Source of the DNA: Balneolales bacterium
GTDB taxonomy: Bacteria > Bacteroidota > Rhodothermia > Balneolales > Natronogracilivirgulaceae
DNA length: 9,175 nucleotides
Assembly (NCBI GenBank): GCA_007131535.1
Contig: SLQI01000358.1
Span: 1 to 9,175 of the forward strand
Direction: 5' to 3'
A model generated the notes under the pieces. It was not told the DNA's origin. It was given only the letters and a program-made list of their open reading frames with translations, and did no database searches. Position numbers and translations under genes: made by a program. Positions 1 through 6,412 of the stretch are shown here, piece after piece (position 1 is the stretch's first letter; every line of letters begins with the position of its first letter).

Positions 1-263
1 CTTTGCTGAGTTCCCTGATCGATGAAAAAGTTGGCAAGCACACTCAGCGATAGAAACAGAAATGCCAGTACTGCCGTGGTTTTGGACAGGAAATCGGCCG
101 TGCGCCGTGCCCCCATCATATTATTGGCACCGCCGCCTCCGGCAAGACCACCGCCAATACCACCGGTCATACCCGGAGCCTGACCGCGTTGGAGCAGTAC
201 TACTATTACCATCAACACACTGATGATGGCGATGAAAACAACTATAAGCGTATATGCTAACAT
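1..263 (-). CDS. secG: SecG, preprotein translocase subunit (partial, 3' end outside window)
   Basis: SecG is the small accessory subunit of the SecYEG inner-membrane channel and assists SecA-driven protein export. Reading the minus strand from the ATG at 261-263 gives 87 codons before the window edge cuts the gene. A hydrophobic helix spans about residues 3-24 and ends in the SecG hallmark VLLQRG. A glycine-rich loop (GGIGGGLAGGGGANNM, about 34-49) follows, then MGARRTADFLSKTT and a second helix at about 61-81. This two-helix layout with a Gly-rich cytoplasmic loop is diagnostic for the family. Family members are usually 70-120 residues, so only a short C-terminal tail is missing. No Shine-Dalgarno sequence is visible before the ATG. 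The gene is divergent from the MscS-type gene. Confidence 0.93.
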   Translation of the reverse strand, partial: MLAYTLIVVFIAIISVLMVIVVLLQRGQAPGMTGGIGGGLAGGGGANNMMGARRTADFLSKTTAVLAFLFLSLSVLANFFIDQGTQQ

Positions 264-276
264 AATGTAAATTTAT

Positions 277-307
277 TTGGGATGAGACCCGTAAAAATAG
301 CTATTAT
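277..307 (+). promoter_or_regulatory. Weak candidate promoter for the MscS-family gene
   Basis: TTGGGA (277-282) and TATTAT (302-307, 5 of 6 to TATAAT) face the mechanosensitive channel gene and overlap the candidate secG promoter. The 19-bp spacing is longer than ideal. If real, the leader would be about 50 nt and would contain the inverted repeat at 339-353. Confidence 0.18.
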
Positions 308-322
308 TTACATGACAGACAA
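294..322 (-). promoter_or_regulatory. Candidate promoter for secG
   Basis: On the minus strand, TTGTCT (317-322) and TATTTT (294-299) are separated by exactly 17 bp, each matching 4 of 6 bases of the sigma-70 consensus. The predicted transcript start would lie about 25 nt before the secG ATG. Such matches are common in AT-rich intergenic DNA, and the promoter consensus of this lineage may differ, so this is only a candidate. Confidence 0.3.
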
Positions 323-338
323 TCCTCATCATGCACCC

Positions 339-353
339 GGATAACGTTTATCC
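339..353. repeat. Perfect inverted repeat just upstream of the MscS-family start
   Basis: GGATAA-CGT-TTATCC is a perfect 6-bp-arm inverted repeat with a 3-nt centre, ending 10 nt before the ATG at 364. As DNA it could be an operator. As RNA it would form a small hairpin beside the initiation region. It has no following T-run, so it is not a terminator. Confidence 0.45.
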
Positions 354-363
354 ATCCATATAA

Positions 364-1362
364 ATGATATATTTATTTTCGGCTATGGCACAACAATTTG
401 CAACCATGGAAGAGATTTATAATCTGATGGCAGAGGCGCTCAATATGCCGGAAAGTATTGTGCGCAACCTTATAATATCTTTTGCAATCATTGCATTTGT
501 ACTGATATTGCGGTTTATAGTTCTGCGGATTGTTTACCGGCAGGTAGAAGATGTAAGTCTTCATTATAAGTGGAAGAAAAATTTAACCTACATTGCCGGC
601 TTCATAGCTATGGTGGTAATCGGGAGGGTGTGGTTTGAAGGATTTCAGTCCTTTGCTACGATTCTGGGTTTGATATCGGCAGGGTTGGTGATTGCTCTCA
701 GAGATTCCGTAAATGACCTGGCCGGGTGGATCTATGTTATATCCCGAAAACCTTTTGATATTGGTGATCGAATTCAGATCGGGGAATATAAGGGAGATGT
801 GGTGGATAAACGGCTATTCAAATTTACGATCCTGGAAATCGGAAACTGGGTGGACGCGGATCAAAGTACGGGGAGGGTGCTGCATATCCCGAATCAGAAA
901 ATTCTGAATGAGACCATCTCGAACTACACTGCCGAATTTGAATTTATCTGGCACGAAATACGAGTGCGGCTGACTTTTGAAAGCAATTGGGAAAAAGCTA
1001 AAAAGCTGCTTCAATCTATTGCTGAAAAATACTCTCAGAATGTAAAGTCAGAGGCGGGAAGGCAGCTGCGCAGGGCGGCCAAAAGTTATATGATCGTCTA
1101 TAAATACCTGACACCTACCGTTTACACGCGGGTTGAAGAAACCGGAATAACTTTGACGATCCGGTATCTTACCAATCCCAGAAGAAGACGAGGAACGGAG
1201 GAAAAAATCTGGGAAGATATCCTCAGGGTATTCCGAGCTGAAGGGGATATAGAATTTGCTTACCCGACTACCCGTATGTTCAGAAGACATGAGGAGGGGC
1301 CTGTCAGACCCGGCGGAGAGCAGTCCGAAGAATCCACAGATGGTAAAGCCGGGAAGAGTTAA
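364..1362 (+). CDS. MscS-family mechanosensitive ion channel
   Basis: Predicted small-conductance mechanosensitive channel of the inner membrane, a turgor-release valve after hypo-osmotic shock. The 332 residues show hydrophobic helices at about 33-58 and 73-91, then the pore-lining third helix region (about 94-127, FATILGLISAGLVIALRD). The beta domain follows (PFDIGDRIQIGEYKGDVVD, about 130-148), with the family signature HIPNQKILNETISNYT near 174-189, and then the C-terminal alpha/beta domain. The tail after about residue 310 is charged and low-complexity. The start is uncertain: ATG 364 gives MIYLFSAMAQQ, while ATG 385 gives MAQQFATMEE. Neither has a clear ribosome binding site. It is a compact member of a very broad family, so exact conductance and ion preference cannot be assigned. 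It is divergent from secG and convergent with the dehydratase gene. Confidence 0.93.
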   Translation: MIYLFSAMAQQFATMEEIYNLMAEALNMPESIVRNLIISFAIIAFVLILRFIVLRIVYRQVEDVSLHYKWKKNLTYIAGFIAMVVIGRVWFEGFQSFATILGLISAGLVIALRDSVNDLAGWIYVISRKPFDIGDRIQIGEYKGDVVDKRLFKFTILEIGNWVDADQSTGRVLHIPNQKILNETISNYTAEFEFIWHEIRVRLTFESNWEKAKKLLQSIAEKYSQNVKSEAGRQLRRAAKSYMIVYKYLTPTVYTRVEETGITLTIRYLTNPRRRRGTEEKIWEDILRVFRAEGDIEFAYPTTRMFRRHEEGPVRPGGEQSEESTDGKAGKS

Positions 1363-1422
1363 ATTACGAGTCAGGTTTTTGGGTCTTTTTTGATTGAAAC
1401 GTCTTAGGATTAAACGGTTGGC

Positions 1423-1758
1423 TTAATCATACAACAAATCAGCTTTTGCTGCCCAGATGAAGTCATTTTCTGAGAGGTCGTTTATTACGTGGGTGAATAT
1501 TGTAGTTTTCACTTTACCCCAACTAAGGGTGATTTCGGGGTGATGCCCTTCCTGTTCGGACATCTCGCCGATCCTTAAAGTGAATTCTAATGCCTGCTGG
1601 AAGTTTTTGAACCGATAAGTTTTCTCCAACTGCTGTTGCTCATTCAGTTTCCAGCCCTCATCGAGTTGCGAAAAATAAGAGTCAATCAACTTCTTACTGA
1701 GGGGCGGGGTCTCCGGGGTGCAAGAGGTGCATTTTCGCTTAGAAAGTTCAGTGGCCAT
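1423..1758 (-). CDS. Pterin-4a-carbinolamine dehydratase (4a-hydroxytetrahydrobiopterin dehydratase)
   Basis: Cytoplasmic enzyme that dehydrates 4a-hydroxy-tetrahydropterin to the quinonoid dihydropterin, recycling the cofactor of aromatic amino acid hydroxylases. The 111-residue length is normal for the PCD/DCoH (PhhB) family. The active-site motif EQEGHHPEITLSWGKV is at about 68-83, with H72, H73 and P74. The later family pattern TH (89-90), D99 and A103 is also present. The N-terminus has the common KCTSC...TPPLS segment (about 9-21). No phenylalanine hydroxylase gene is in the window, so the pterin substrate is not confirmed; bacterial members also occur with molybdopterin or folate-type pterins. 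It lies 88 bp downstream of the nitrilase-type gene on the same strand, possibly co-transcribed. No Shine-Dalgarno sequence is visible. Confidence 0.95.
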   Translation of the reverse strand: MATELSKRKCTSCTPETPPLSKKLIDSYFSQLDEGWKLNEQQQLEKTYRFKNFQQALEFTLRIGEMSEQEGHHPEITLSWGKVKTTIFTHVINDLSENDFIWAAKADLLYD

Positions 1759-1846
1759 AGCGATGAAAAGTTTAGGGAACCTTTATCAACCTGATACATC
1801 AAAACAAAAAGAACGATGGATAGAGTTTCACCGGCGGAGCGGGAAG

Positions 1847-2641
1847 TCAAAATCTCGGGTGGTTTATGGCATACCGCGGATAGGTAGTCTTCGCCGTTTC
1901 GGCTGTTTCTAAGTCGATAATTATGGAAGCAAAAGGCTGATTTGCAGAGGTAGTGGCAAGCACTTCTCCATCCGGACCGGTTATCCACCCCATTCCACCG
2001 AAATGTACATCATCACCCGGACTCCCGGATCGGTTTGAGGAGAGGCAATATGCACCGGAAACCAACGACGCCGTTCGACCGCCCGTAAGCCATTTATCAT
2101 TGGTAGCGGCTTCTGTAGCTCTCGGATTGACAATCAAATGAACTCCGGATTCACCCAGTTTCCGGGCAGTATCCATAGACCACAATTCTGTACAAATTTG
2201 AAAGCCGGCCGATGCCTCTCCGATTTGTACCGGCCGGAAATTGCCGTCACCGCGGTCGTACCAGGAGGCCTCCCAAAATCCGTTTTCATTCGGGAGGAAG
2301 GATTTATGGTGTATGGGTTGATACCCTTGCTCTTCATCCAAAATAAACCCTTCATTTAAACGCATGCTGTTGCGGTCTACGGGGCGGGATCCAACAATGG
2401 CAGCCGGGAACAGGTCCGCCGCATAATCAAGCCAGGAGTCGTGATCAACAACCGCTCTCTCCCATTGTTCTGTTGTGAAATCATCCCGTAGAGCAAACCA
2501 TGGACTGAACGGCATCTCCGGAAGCAACACAATCTCACTTTTATTCTGTTTAACATGACCTGCTAACCCGTCCCAGATATTCTGAAATTTTTCCGGGTCG
2601 TCCGGAAGCTCACATACCGTTACATTTAAAAATTTCCCCAT
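1847..2641 (-). CDS. Nitrilase-superfamily carbon-nitrogen hydrolase
   Basis: Predicted cytoplasmic amidase-type enzyme that hydrolyses a non-peptide C-N bond through a cysteine thioester intermediate. The 264 residues match the family length, and the Glu-Lys-Cys triad is readable: E42 in LLPEMPFSPW, K113 in HHKSFLPNE, and C150 in FQICTELW. The following segment (HLIVNPRATEA, about 167-177) and the late SSNRSG and GGMGWITGPDGE stretches also fit the family fold. The nucleophile context CTELW differs from the CYDxRFPE form of N-carbamoylputrescine and omega-amidase branches, so I do not assign a substrate. There is no signal peptide. It is followed by the pterin dehydratase gene after 88 bp, and separated from the upstream export operon by 149 bp that includes an inverted repeat. 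The start at 2641 is the first ATG and gives the expected N-terminal strand. Confidence 0.9.
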   Translation of the reverse strand: MGKFLNVTVCELPDDPEKFQNIWDGLAGHVKQNKSEIVLLPEMPFSPWFALRDDFTTEQWERAVVDHDSWLDYAADLFPAAIVGSRPVDRNSMRLNEGFILDEEQGYQPIHHKSFLPNENGFWEASWYDRGDGNFRPVQIGEASAGFQICTELWSMDTARKLGESGVHLIVNPRATEAATNDKWLTGGRTASLVSGAYCLSSNRSGSPGDDVHFGGMGWITGPDGEVLATTSANQPFASIIIDLETAETAKTTYPRYAINHPRF

Positions 2642-2698
2642 GGTTGTCGATGATTATGGGTTTCGGAAAAAATCAAAATAAAATCGTAAAGAGAGTTA

Positions 2699-2734
2699 TC
2701 TGTTTTCCAATTCAGCTGCAATCCATAAAACAGA
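2699..2734. repeat. Inverted repeat between the export operon and the hydrolase gene
   Basis: TCTGTTTT (2699-2706) and AAAACAGA (2727-2734) are perfect 8-bp inverted arms around a 20-nt centre that contains CAGCTG. It sits in the 149-bp gap downstream of the permease stop and upstream of the hydrolase start. It is too AT-rich to be a confident intrinsic terminator. It could be an operator, a weak terminator or chance. Confidence 0.35.
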
Positions 2735-2790
2735 GAGCAGGATTAGATAAAAGCAACACCGCCCGCTCATACGAAAGACGGAATGAAAAG

Positions 2791-4011
2791 TTACTCTTGC
2801 CTTAATGCTACTATAGGATCAAGCCGGGATGCTTTCCATGCCGGATAAAACCCGAAAAAAAGGCCAATGGTGGCGGATACGCTAACAGCAATTATCATAG
2901 CCTGGGTTGAAAAAAGAGCCGGCCATCCCGCGTAATGGGCAATGACTTCAGTAGCCCCCAACCCCAGGAGAATACCGCCGATACCTCCGAACATACAGAG
3001 TATCATCGCTTCGATCAGAAATTGGGACATTACATCCCTGCTTCGGGCACCTACGGCAAGCCGCAGTCCTATTTCACGCGTTCGTTCTGTAACACTGACG
3101 AGCATGACATTCATAATTCCAATCCCCCCCACAAAAAGTGATATGCCGGCAATGGCGGAAAGCAGGATCGTCATCACTCGCGAAGTTTCGGTAGCCGCTT
3201 CGGCAACCTCTTCCTGGGTTTGTATAGTAAACCCGTCATCCTGGTGTGCGGCTCGACCGTGGCGCTCCCGGAGTAAATCTTGAATTTTCAATGCAGCGAT
3301 TTCCATGGAGTCCTCATCATACACCTGTGTATTAATGACCATGGCATGGGTGCGTCCGGAAATCCGCTGAAATGCCGTAGTGTACGGCACCAAAATTAAA
3401 TCATCCTGAACGGAACCCATCAGGGACATCCCTTTTGTTTCCAAAACTCCGATTACGGTTAAGGGCAATCCCCGGACCCGTATGGTTTCTCCGATTGGGT
3501 CAGCACCGTCAAATAATTCCTCCAGGACGGTCTGGCCAATGACCGCAACGGTTTCACCGCGTTCCAGCTCTTCTTCGGTGTACATGCGTCCGCTTTCAAC
3601 CCCCCAATTCCTGATTTGCAGATAATCGGCGGATTGGCCGTAAATCGGCGTGTGCCAATATTCACTGCCATATGAAACTACACGTTGTGATCGCACCTCA
3701 GGACTCGCGGCAATTACCTCAGGAATTTCTTCTTCAATAGCTAATGCGTCTTCAACAGTAAGGCGGTTGACCCGCCGTGTGCTCAACGGGGAGTCGCCTC
3801 CCAGCTGACGGTCTTCGGGAAATACCAGAACTACATTCTGGCCGAGACGATTCACTTGTTCTTCCACCTGATAGCCGGCACCTTGCCCGAGGCCGACTAC
3901 GGCAATGACCGCCCCGATTCCGATTACAATTCCAAGCGCGGTCAGGAGGGTACGCATCAGGTTGCGGCGTAATGCATTAAAAGCAGTATAGGGTACGGCA
4001 CTCCATTTCAT
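2791..4011 (-). CDS. MacB-type ABC transporter permease (FtsX/MacB_PCD family)
   Basis: Inner-membrane permease of a MacB/LolCDE-like 'type VII' ABC system, which transmits ATPase motion mechanically to a periplasmic partner. Its 406 residues show the standard topology. Helix 1 is at about 20-42, preceded by ALRRNLMRTLLTALGI. A periplasmic MacB_PCD domain of about 235 residues follows, then helices at about 280-305, 330-352 and 370-389. The family signatures NVMLVSVTERTREIGLRLAVGAR (partial, about 301-323) and YPAWKASRLDPIVALR at the C-terminus are clear. Unlike E. coli MacB, the ATPase is not fused but encoded just upstream, overlapping by one base (TAATG), which implies translational coupling. 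It is the last gene of the three-gene operon. The cargo is unknown; MacAB-like systems export macrolides, peptides or lipids. Confidence 0.93.
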   Translation of the reverse strand: MKWSAVPYTAFNALRRNLMRTLLTALGIVIGIGAVIAVVGLGQGAGYQVEEQVNRLGQNVVLVFPEDRQLGGDSPLSTRRVNRLTVEDALAIEEEIPEVIAASPEVRSQRVVSYGSEYWHTPIYGQSADYLQIRNWGVESGRMYTEEELERGETVAVIGQTVLEELFDGADPIGETIRVRGLPLTVIGVLETKGMSLMGSVQDDLILVPYTTAFQRISGRTHAMVINTQVYDEDSMEIAALKIQDLLRERHGRAAHQDDGFTIQTQEEVAEAATETSRVMTILLSAIAGISLFVGGIGIMNVMLVSVTERTREIGLRLAVGARSRDVMSQFLIEAMILCMFGGIGGILLGLGATEVIAHYAGWPALFSTQAMIIAVSVSATIGLFFGFYPAWKASRLDPIVALRQE

Positions 4012-4769
4012 TACAGTACCTCGTTATCAGATTCAGGTTCAGTGGATACCATGTCTTCAAGAGTTTCAGCGGCACGTAAAGGGTCATTTGATTTATCACT
4101 CAGAATTTTCCCATCCTGAAGTTGAACAGACCGGCGTGCATACTGAGCGATATCGGGTTCGTGGGTTACCATGATGGTGGTTAATCCCTGGTCGTTCAGG
4201 TTTTGAATCAAATCAATCACTTCAAGACTGGTTTTACTATCGAGATTACCCGTTGGCTCATCTGCCAAAAGCAATTCCGGGCGTGTAACCAAGGCCCGTG
4301 CAATTGCCACCCGCTGTTTCTGGCCACCGGATAACTCGTTGGGGGTGTGTTTCATCCGGTCCCTGAGCCCTACACGTTCGAGGGCTTCCTTTGCACGTTG
4401 ATGAATTTCTTTCCAGCTGATCTCATCCCGGCTGTATAACAGAGGAAGCTCTACATTTTCCTGAGCGGTGGTACGGGGAAGCAGATGAAAGGATTGAAAA
4501 ACGAATCCGATAGTTTGATTCCGGATATCAGAAAGCCGGTTTCGAGGAAGTTTTGCGATATCTTCCCCATCAAGCAGATAACGCCCGTTAGTTGCCTGGT
4601 CAAGGCAGCCGACAATGTTCATTAAAGTGGATTTGCCTGAACCACTGGAGCCCATGATAACCGTGAACTCCCCGCGATCAATTTCTAAGTCTATGCCTTT
4701 TAATGCTTCAACAGAAACAGACTCGGTTTGATATGTTTTTTTGATATTCCGGAGTTCTATCAATGCCAT
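4011..4769 (-). CDS. MacB/LolD-type ABC transporter ATP-binding protein
   Basis: Cytoplasmic ATPase that powers the adjacent MacB-type permease. All motifs are intact in 252 residues: Walker A GSSGSGKST (40-48), Q-loop Q92 in FVFQSFHLLP, signature LSGGQ (146-150), Walker B LLLADE (166-171, catalytic E171), D-loop NLDS (175-178) and H-loop H203 in VTHEPD. The segment LLPRTTAQENVELPLLYS is typical of the MacB/LolD/FtsE branch. A charged, acidic tail of about 30 residues follows the core. The gene starts 90 bp after the adaptor stop and overlaps the permease start by one base, placing it mid-operon. Confidence 0.96.
   Translation of the reverse strand: MALIELRNIKKTYQTESVSVEALKGIDLEIDRGEFTVIMGSSGSGKSTLMNIVGCLDQATNGRYLLDGEDIAKLPRNRLSDIRNQTIGFVFQSFHLLPRTTAQENVELPLLYSRDEISWKEIHQRAKEALERVGLRDRMKHTPNELSGGQKQRVAIARALVTRPELLLADEPTGNLDSKTSLEVIDLIQNLNDQGLTTIMVTHEPDIAQYARRSVQLQDGKILSDKSNDPLRAAETLEDMVSTEPESDNEVL
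4018..4022 (-). promoter_or_regulatory. Ribosome binding site of the permease gene
   Basis: GAGGT on the minus strand lies 6 nt before the permease ATG, inside the 3' end of the ATPase gene. It is one of only two clear Shine-Dalgarno matches in the window. Together with the TAATG overlap it supports coupled translation and fixes the start at 4011. Confidence 0.6.
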
Positions 4770-4842
4770 TATTTAAAACCTTTTGTCATTCGTAAAGGCG
4801 TGTTGGATCTATTATCAATTTTCCCCTGCCTGCAGATTTGAG

Positions 4843-4854
4843 GGTTAATTAACC
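4843..4854. repeat. 12-bp perfect palindrome in the adaptor-ATPase gap
   Basis: GGTTAATTAACC is a perfect 12-bp palindrome starting 5 bp after the adaptor stop codon, within the 90-bp gap before the ATPase gene. With no loop it is a poor RNA hairpin, so a dimeric regulator site or chance is more likely than a terminator. Confidence 0.4.
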
Positions 4855-4859
4855 ACGCA

Positions 4860-6011
4860 TTAATAACGAGCCTGATTTCCCTGCAATAGACCCGGTCCGC
4901 TTCGATCTTCCTCCATAACCAGCGACAATCCAACAGCCAGATTGTCTCCGTCTTCCAGCCCACTCAAAATTTCGGTATTAAGACCATCGCTCACACCGGT
5001 TTCCACGGTCTGCGCGACAAGCTCATCCCCACGGACAATATAGACAACGGCGTCGCCTTCATCTGCATCGGCCGGATCCGGAGGACGGATATGATCAGGC
5101 AGACGGGCACGCAGAGCATTGTTCCGGACGCGCAGGGCATCCTGTATTTCTTCGGTGATGACTTCCACTTCAGCGGTCATGCCGGGTTTAAGTAACTGTT
5201 CGTCATTCTCAACAGAAATAATGGCCTGATAGTGGACTACATTATCTTCAATGATGGGAGCGTTACGAACCTGTATGACCTCACCGGTGAACTCACGATC
5301 CCGATAAGCATCTACGTGAAAACGAACTTGCTGCCCTTCATTTACATCACCGATATCCGCTTCGGAAACATTGGCATAGATGTGCATACGATCGAGATGA
5401 GTGGCGATCAGAAAAATTTCGGGAGCATCAAGGTTTGCGGAAACGGTCTGACCCACATCAACCTCCCTTGAAATAACAATTCCGTCGGTAGGTGAGTGGA
5501 TGGTTGTTTGATTCAATTCAACTCGAGCACGGTTCAGCGCTTGCCGCCGGACCTCTACCTCGGCCTCAGCCTGTCGCAATGAGGAGTGAGCCTCATCCAG
5601 CTCGGATGGGGCTACGAAGTCCCGCTCACGCAACTCCTGAACACGTTGGTAATGCAGGCGAGCCAGCTCCAGTCCCGCTTTGGCTGACTCCAGCTGGGCT
5701 TCTGCCGAACTTACATCCGCACTAAAAGTGGAGGGATCAATCTGGGCGACGACCTGCCCGCGTTCTACCTCATCATTAAAGTCTGCATTCAGTTCCTCAA
5801 TAATTCCGGATACCTGGCTTCCTACGAGCACCTCTTCCACCGGTTCAAGCGTCCCGTGGGCGCTGACATAACTTGAAATATCTCCGTAATTCACCGTCTG
5901 GGTGTTTAAAGGAGGCAGGTTATCACCATTACTGCCAAAGTATTGAAAGCCAAACCAACTAACTAATGCTATTACCGGAAGTGCTACCAGCGAAAGCTTT
6001 AAGTATTTCAT
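4860..6011 (-). CDS. MacA-like periplasmic adaptor (HlyD/RND-type membrane fusion protein)
   Basis: Adaptor protein that bridges an inner-membrane ABC exporter to an outer-membrane duct. The 383 residues start with a membrane anchor or uncleaved signal (about 5-25, LKLSLVALPVIALVSWFGF). Then come the first lipoyl half (GTLEPVEEVLVGSQVSGII, about 53-71, through GQVVAQID at 85-92) and a heptad-rich helical hairpin (about 98-168, many A/E/L/R/Q). The second lipoyl half is TIHSPTDGIVISREVDVGQTV (about 170-190). A beta-barrel (about 197-285, ending LLKPGMTAEVEV) and a membrane-proximal domain (about 290-365) complete the MacA/HlyD plan. No TolC-like gene is adjacent. It is first in the operon with the ATPase and permease. 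The start at 6011 lacks a Shine-Dalgarno sequence but is the only one that keeps the whole anchor. Confidence 0.94.
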   Translation of the reverse strand: MKYLKLSLVALPVIALVSWFGFQYFGSNGDNLPPLNTQTVNYGDISSYVSAHGTLEPVEEVLVGSQVSGIIEELNADFNDEVERGQVVAQIDPSTFSADVSSAEAQLESAKAGLELARLHYQRVQELRERDFVAPSELDEAHSSLRQAEAEVEVRRQALNRARVELNQTTIHSPTDGIVISREVDVGQTVSANLDAPEIFLIATHLDRMHIYANVSEADIGDVNEGQQVRFHVDAYRDREFTGEVIQVRNAPIIEDNVVHYQAIISVENDEQLLKPGMTAEVEVITEEIQDALRVRNNALRARLPDHIRPPDPADADEGDAVVYIVRGDELVAQTVETGVSDGLNTEILSGLEDGDNLAVGLSLVMEEDRSGPGLLQGNQARY

Positions 6012-6072
6012 TTATAGATATTCAGTTTATTTGATCGTGCTCTGTTTAGACGTGGAGGTATGATAAAAGTTC

Positions 6073-6093
6073 TCAGTAATCAGTAATCAGTAA
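6073..6093. repeat. Three perfect tandem copies of heptamer TCAGTAA
   Basis: TCAGTAA occurs three times head to tail (6073-6079, 6080-6086, 6087-6093); on the minus strand this reads TTACTGA. The array lies 62-82 bp upstream of the adaptor start, just upstream of a possible -10 TATCAT. It could be a regulator-binding array or a slippage-prone microsatellite. Confidence 0.75.
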
Positions 6094-6125
6094 GAAAAAT
6101 TCTACTAATATAAAGAAAAATGCTG

Positions 6126-6237
6126 GTCGAGTGCGCCTCTTGTCCGACTATCGGCGGGTCCCCGCACCGACCTACGATCACCCCGCGTCCTTGCGGAGCT
6201 TGTTAATTACCGGCGCCTTTTCTGTGCGTTCCTCGAC
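6126..6237. repeat. GC-rich intergenic element with inverted ends (REP/MITE-like candidate)
   Basis: The element is bounded by GTCGAG (6126-6131) and CTCGAC (6232-6237), perfect inverted 6-mers. A further CGC/GCG pair continues the pairing inside after a small mismatch. I count 70 G/C in 112 bases (about 62%), against 13 in 60 (about 22%) in the adjacent 6061-6120. Inside are a hairpin at 6151-6170 (TCGG...CCGA with inner C/G pairs) and a second at 6183-6196 (CCGC-GTCCTT-GCGG). There is no coding signal. It looks like a structured, possibly multi-copy intergenic repeat, but copy number cannot be seen from one window. Confidence 0.4.
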
Positions 6238-6268
6238 TACCTTTCATAGCAGGTTACATATAGCGTTT

Positions 6269-6293
6269 TGGGTTTGCGCTGCGCTACATCCCA
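6269..6293. repeat. Hairpin-forming sequence 3' of mnmE
   Basis: TGGG (6269-6272) and CCCA (6290-6293) flank GCGCTGCGC, which itself can fold. Sequences of the form 'GGGTTnGCnnnGCnnnACCC' are frequent multi-copy REP-like elements in many bacteria. This copy is imperfect and lacks a T-run in either direction, so it is not a standard terminator. Confidence 0.3.
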
Positions 6294-6360
6294 GCTTAGG
6301 CCTGAAATAGACTATGTTCGGTTGATCTCTGCTCCGGGCGTGGAATTGTATCAACATAAA

Positions 6361-6389
6361 AATCCGTGCATAACCGTGAAAATCCGCGG
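6361..6389. repeat. Degenerate direct repeats of AATCCGTG type
   Basis: AATCCGTG (6361-6368), AACCGTG (6372-6378) and AAAATCCGCGG (6379-6389) are related short units in a row, 24 bp from the mnmE stop. They look like a decayed short tandem repeat. No function is evident. Confidence 0.35.
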
Positions 6390-6412
6390 CAAAAAAAGGT
6401 ATAAGTGCTGTT

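Larger units (their letters stand above)
6012..6412. other. 401-bp intergenic region between mnmE and the export operon
   Basis: No credible gene is seen here. The stretch is patchy in composition: an AT-rich segment next to the adaptor gene holds the triple heptamer, followed by a GC-rich element, a hairpin and degenerate short repeats up to the mnmE stop. A possible -10 for the adaptor gene (TATCAT on the minus strand, 6060-6065) lies about 50 nt before its ATG, but its -35 match is poor. Confidence 0.6.

Noticed and set aside
1363..1430. Possible bidirectional terminator between the converging channel and dehydratase genes
   Set aside because: T-runs are present on the plus strand (1376-1391), but no stem precedes them. 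The GATTAA/TTAATC inverted repeat (1408-1413, 1423-1428) is AT-rich, overlaps the dehydratase stop and has no T-run.
2138..2359. Plus-strand frame antisense to the nitrilase-type gene
   Set aside because: The minus-strand frame carries the intact catalytic triad; this is a shadow.
6054..6087. GGAGG followed by ATG on the plus strand (MIKVLSNQ then stop)
   Set aside because: The spacing between GGAGG and ATG is one base, the frame has 8 codons and it ends inside the heptamer repeat. This is coincidence.
6073..6093. CRISPR-like repeat
   Set aside because: The units are 7 bp with no spacers, so this is a simple tandem repeat.
6126..6237. tRNA or tRNA fragment in the GC-rich intergenic element
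   Set aside because: No cloverleaf, no TTCRA T-loop and no acceptor stem could be assembled.
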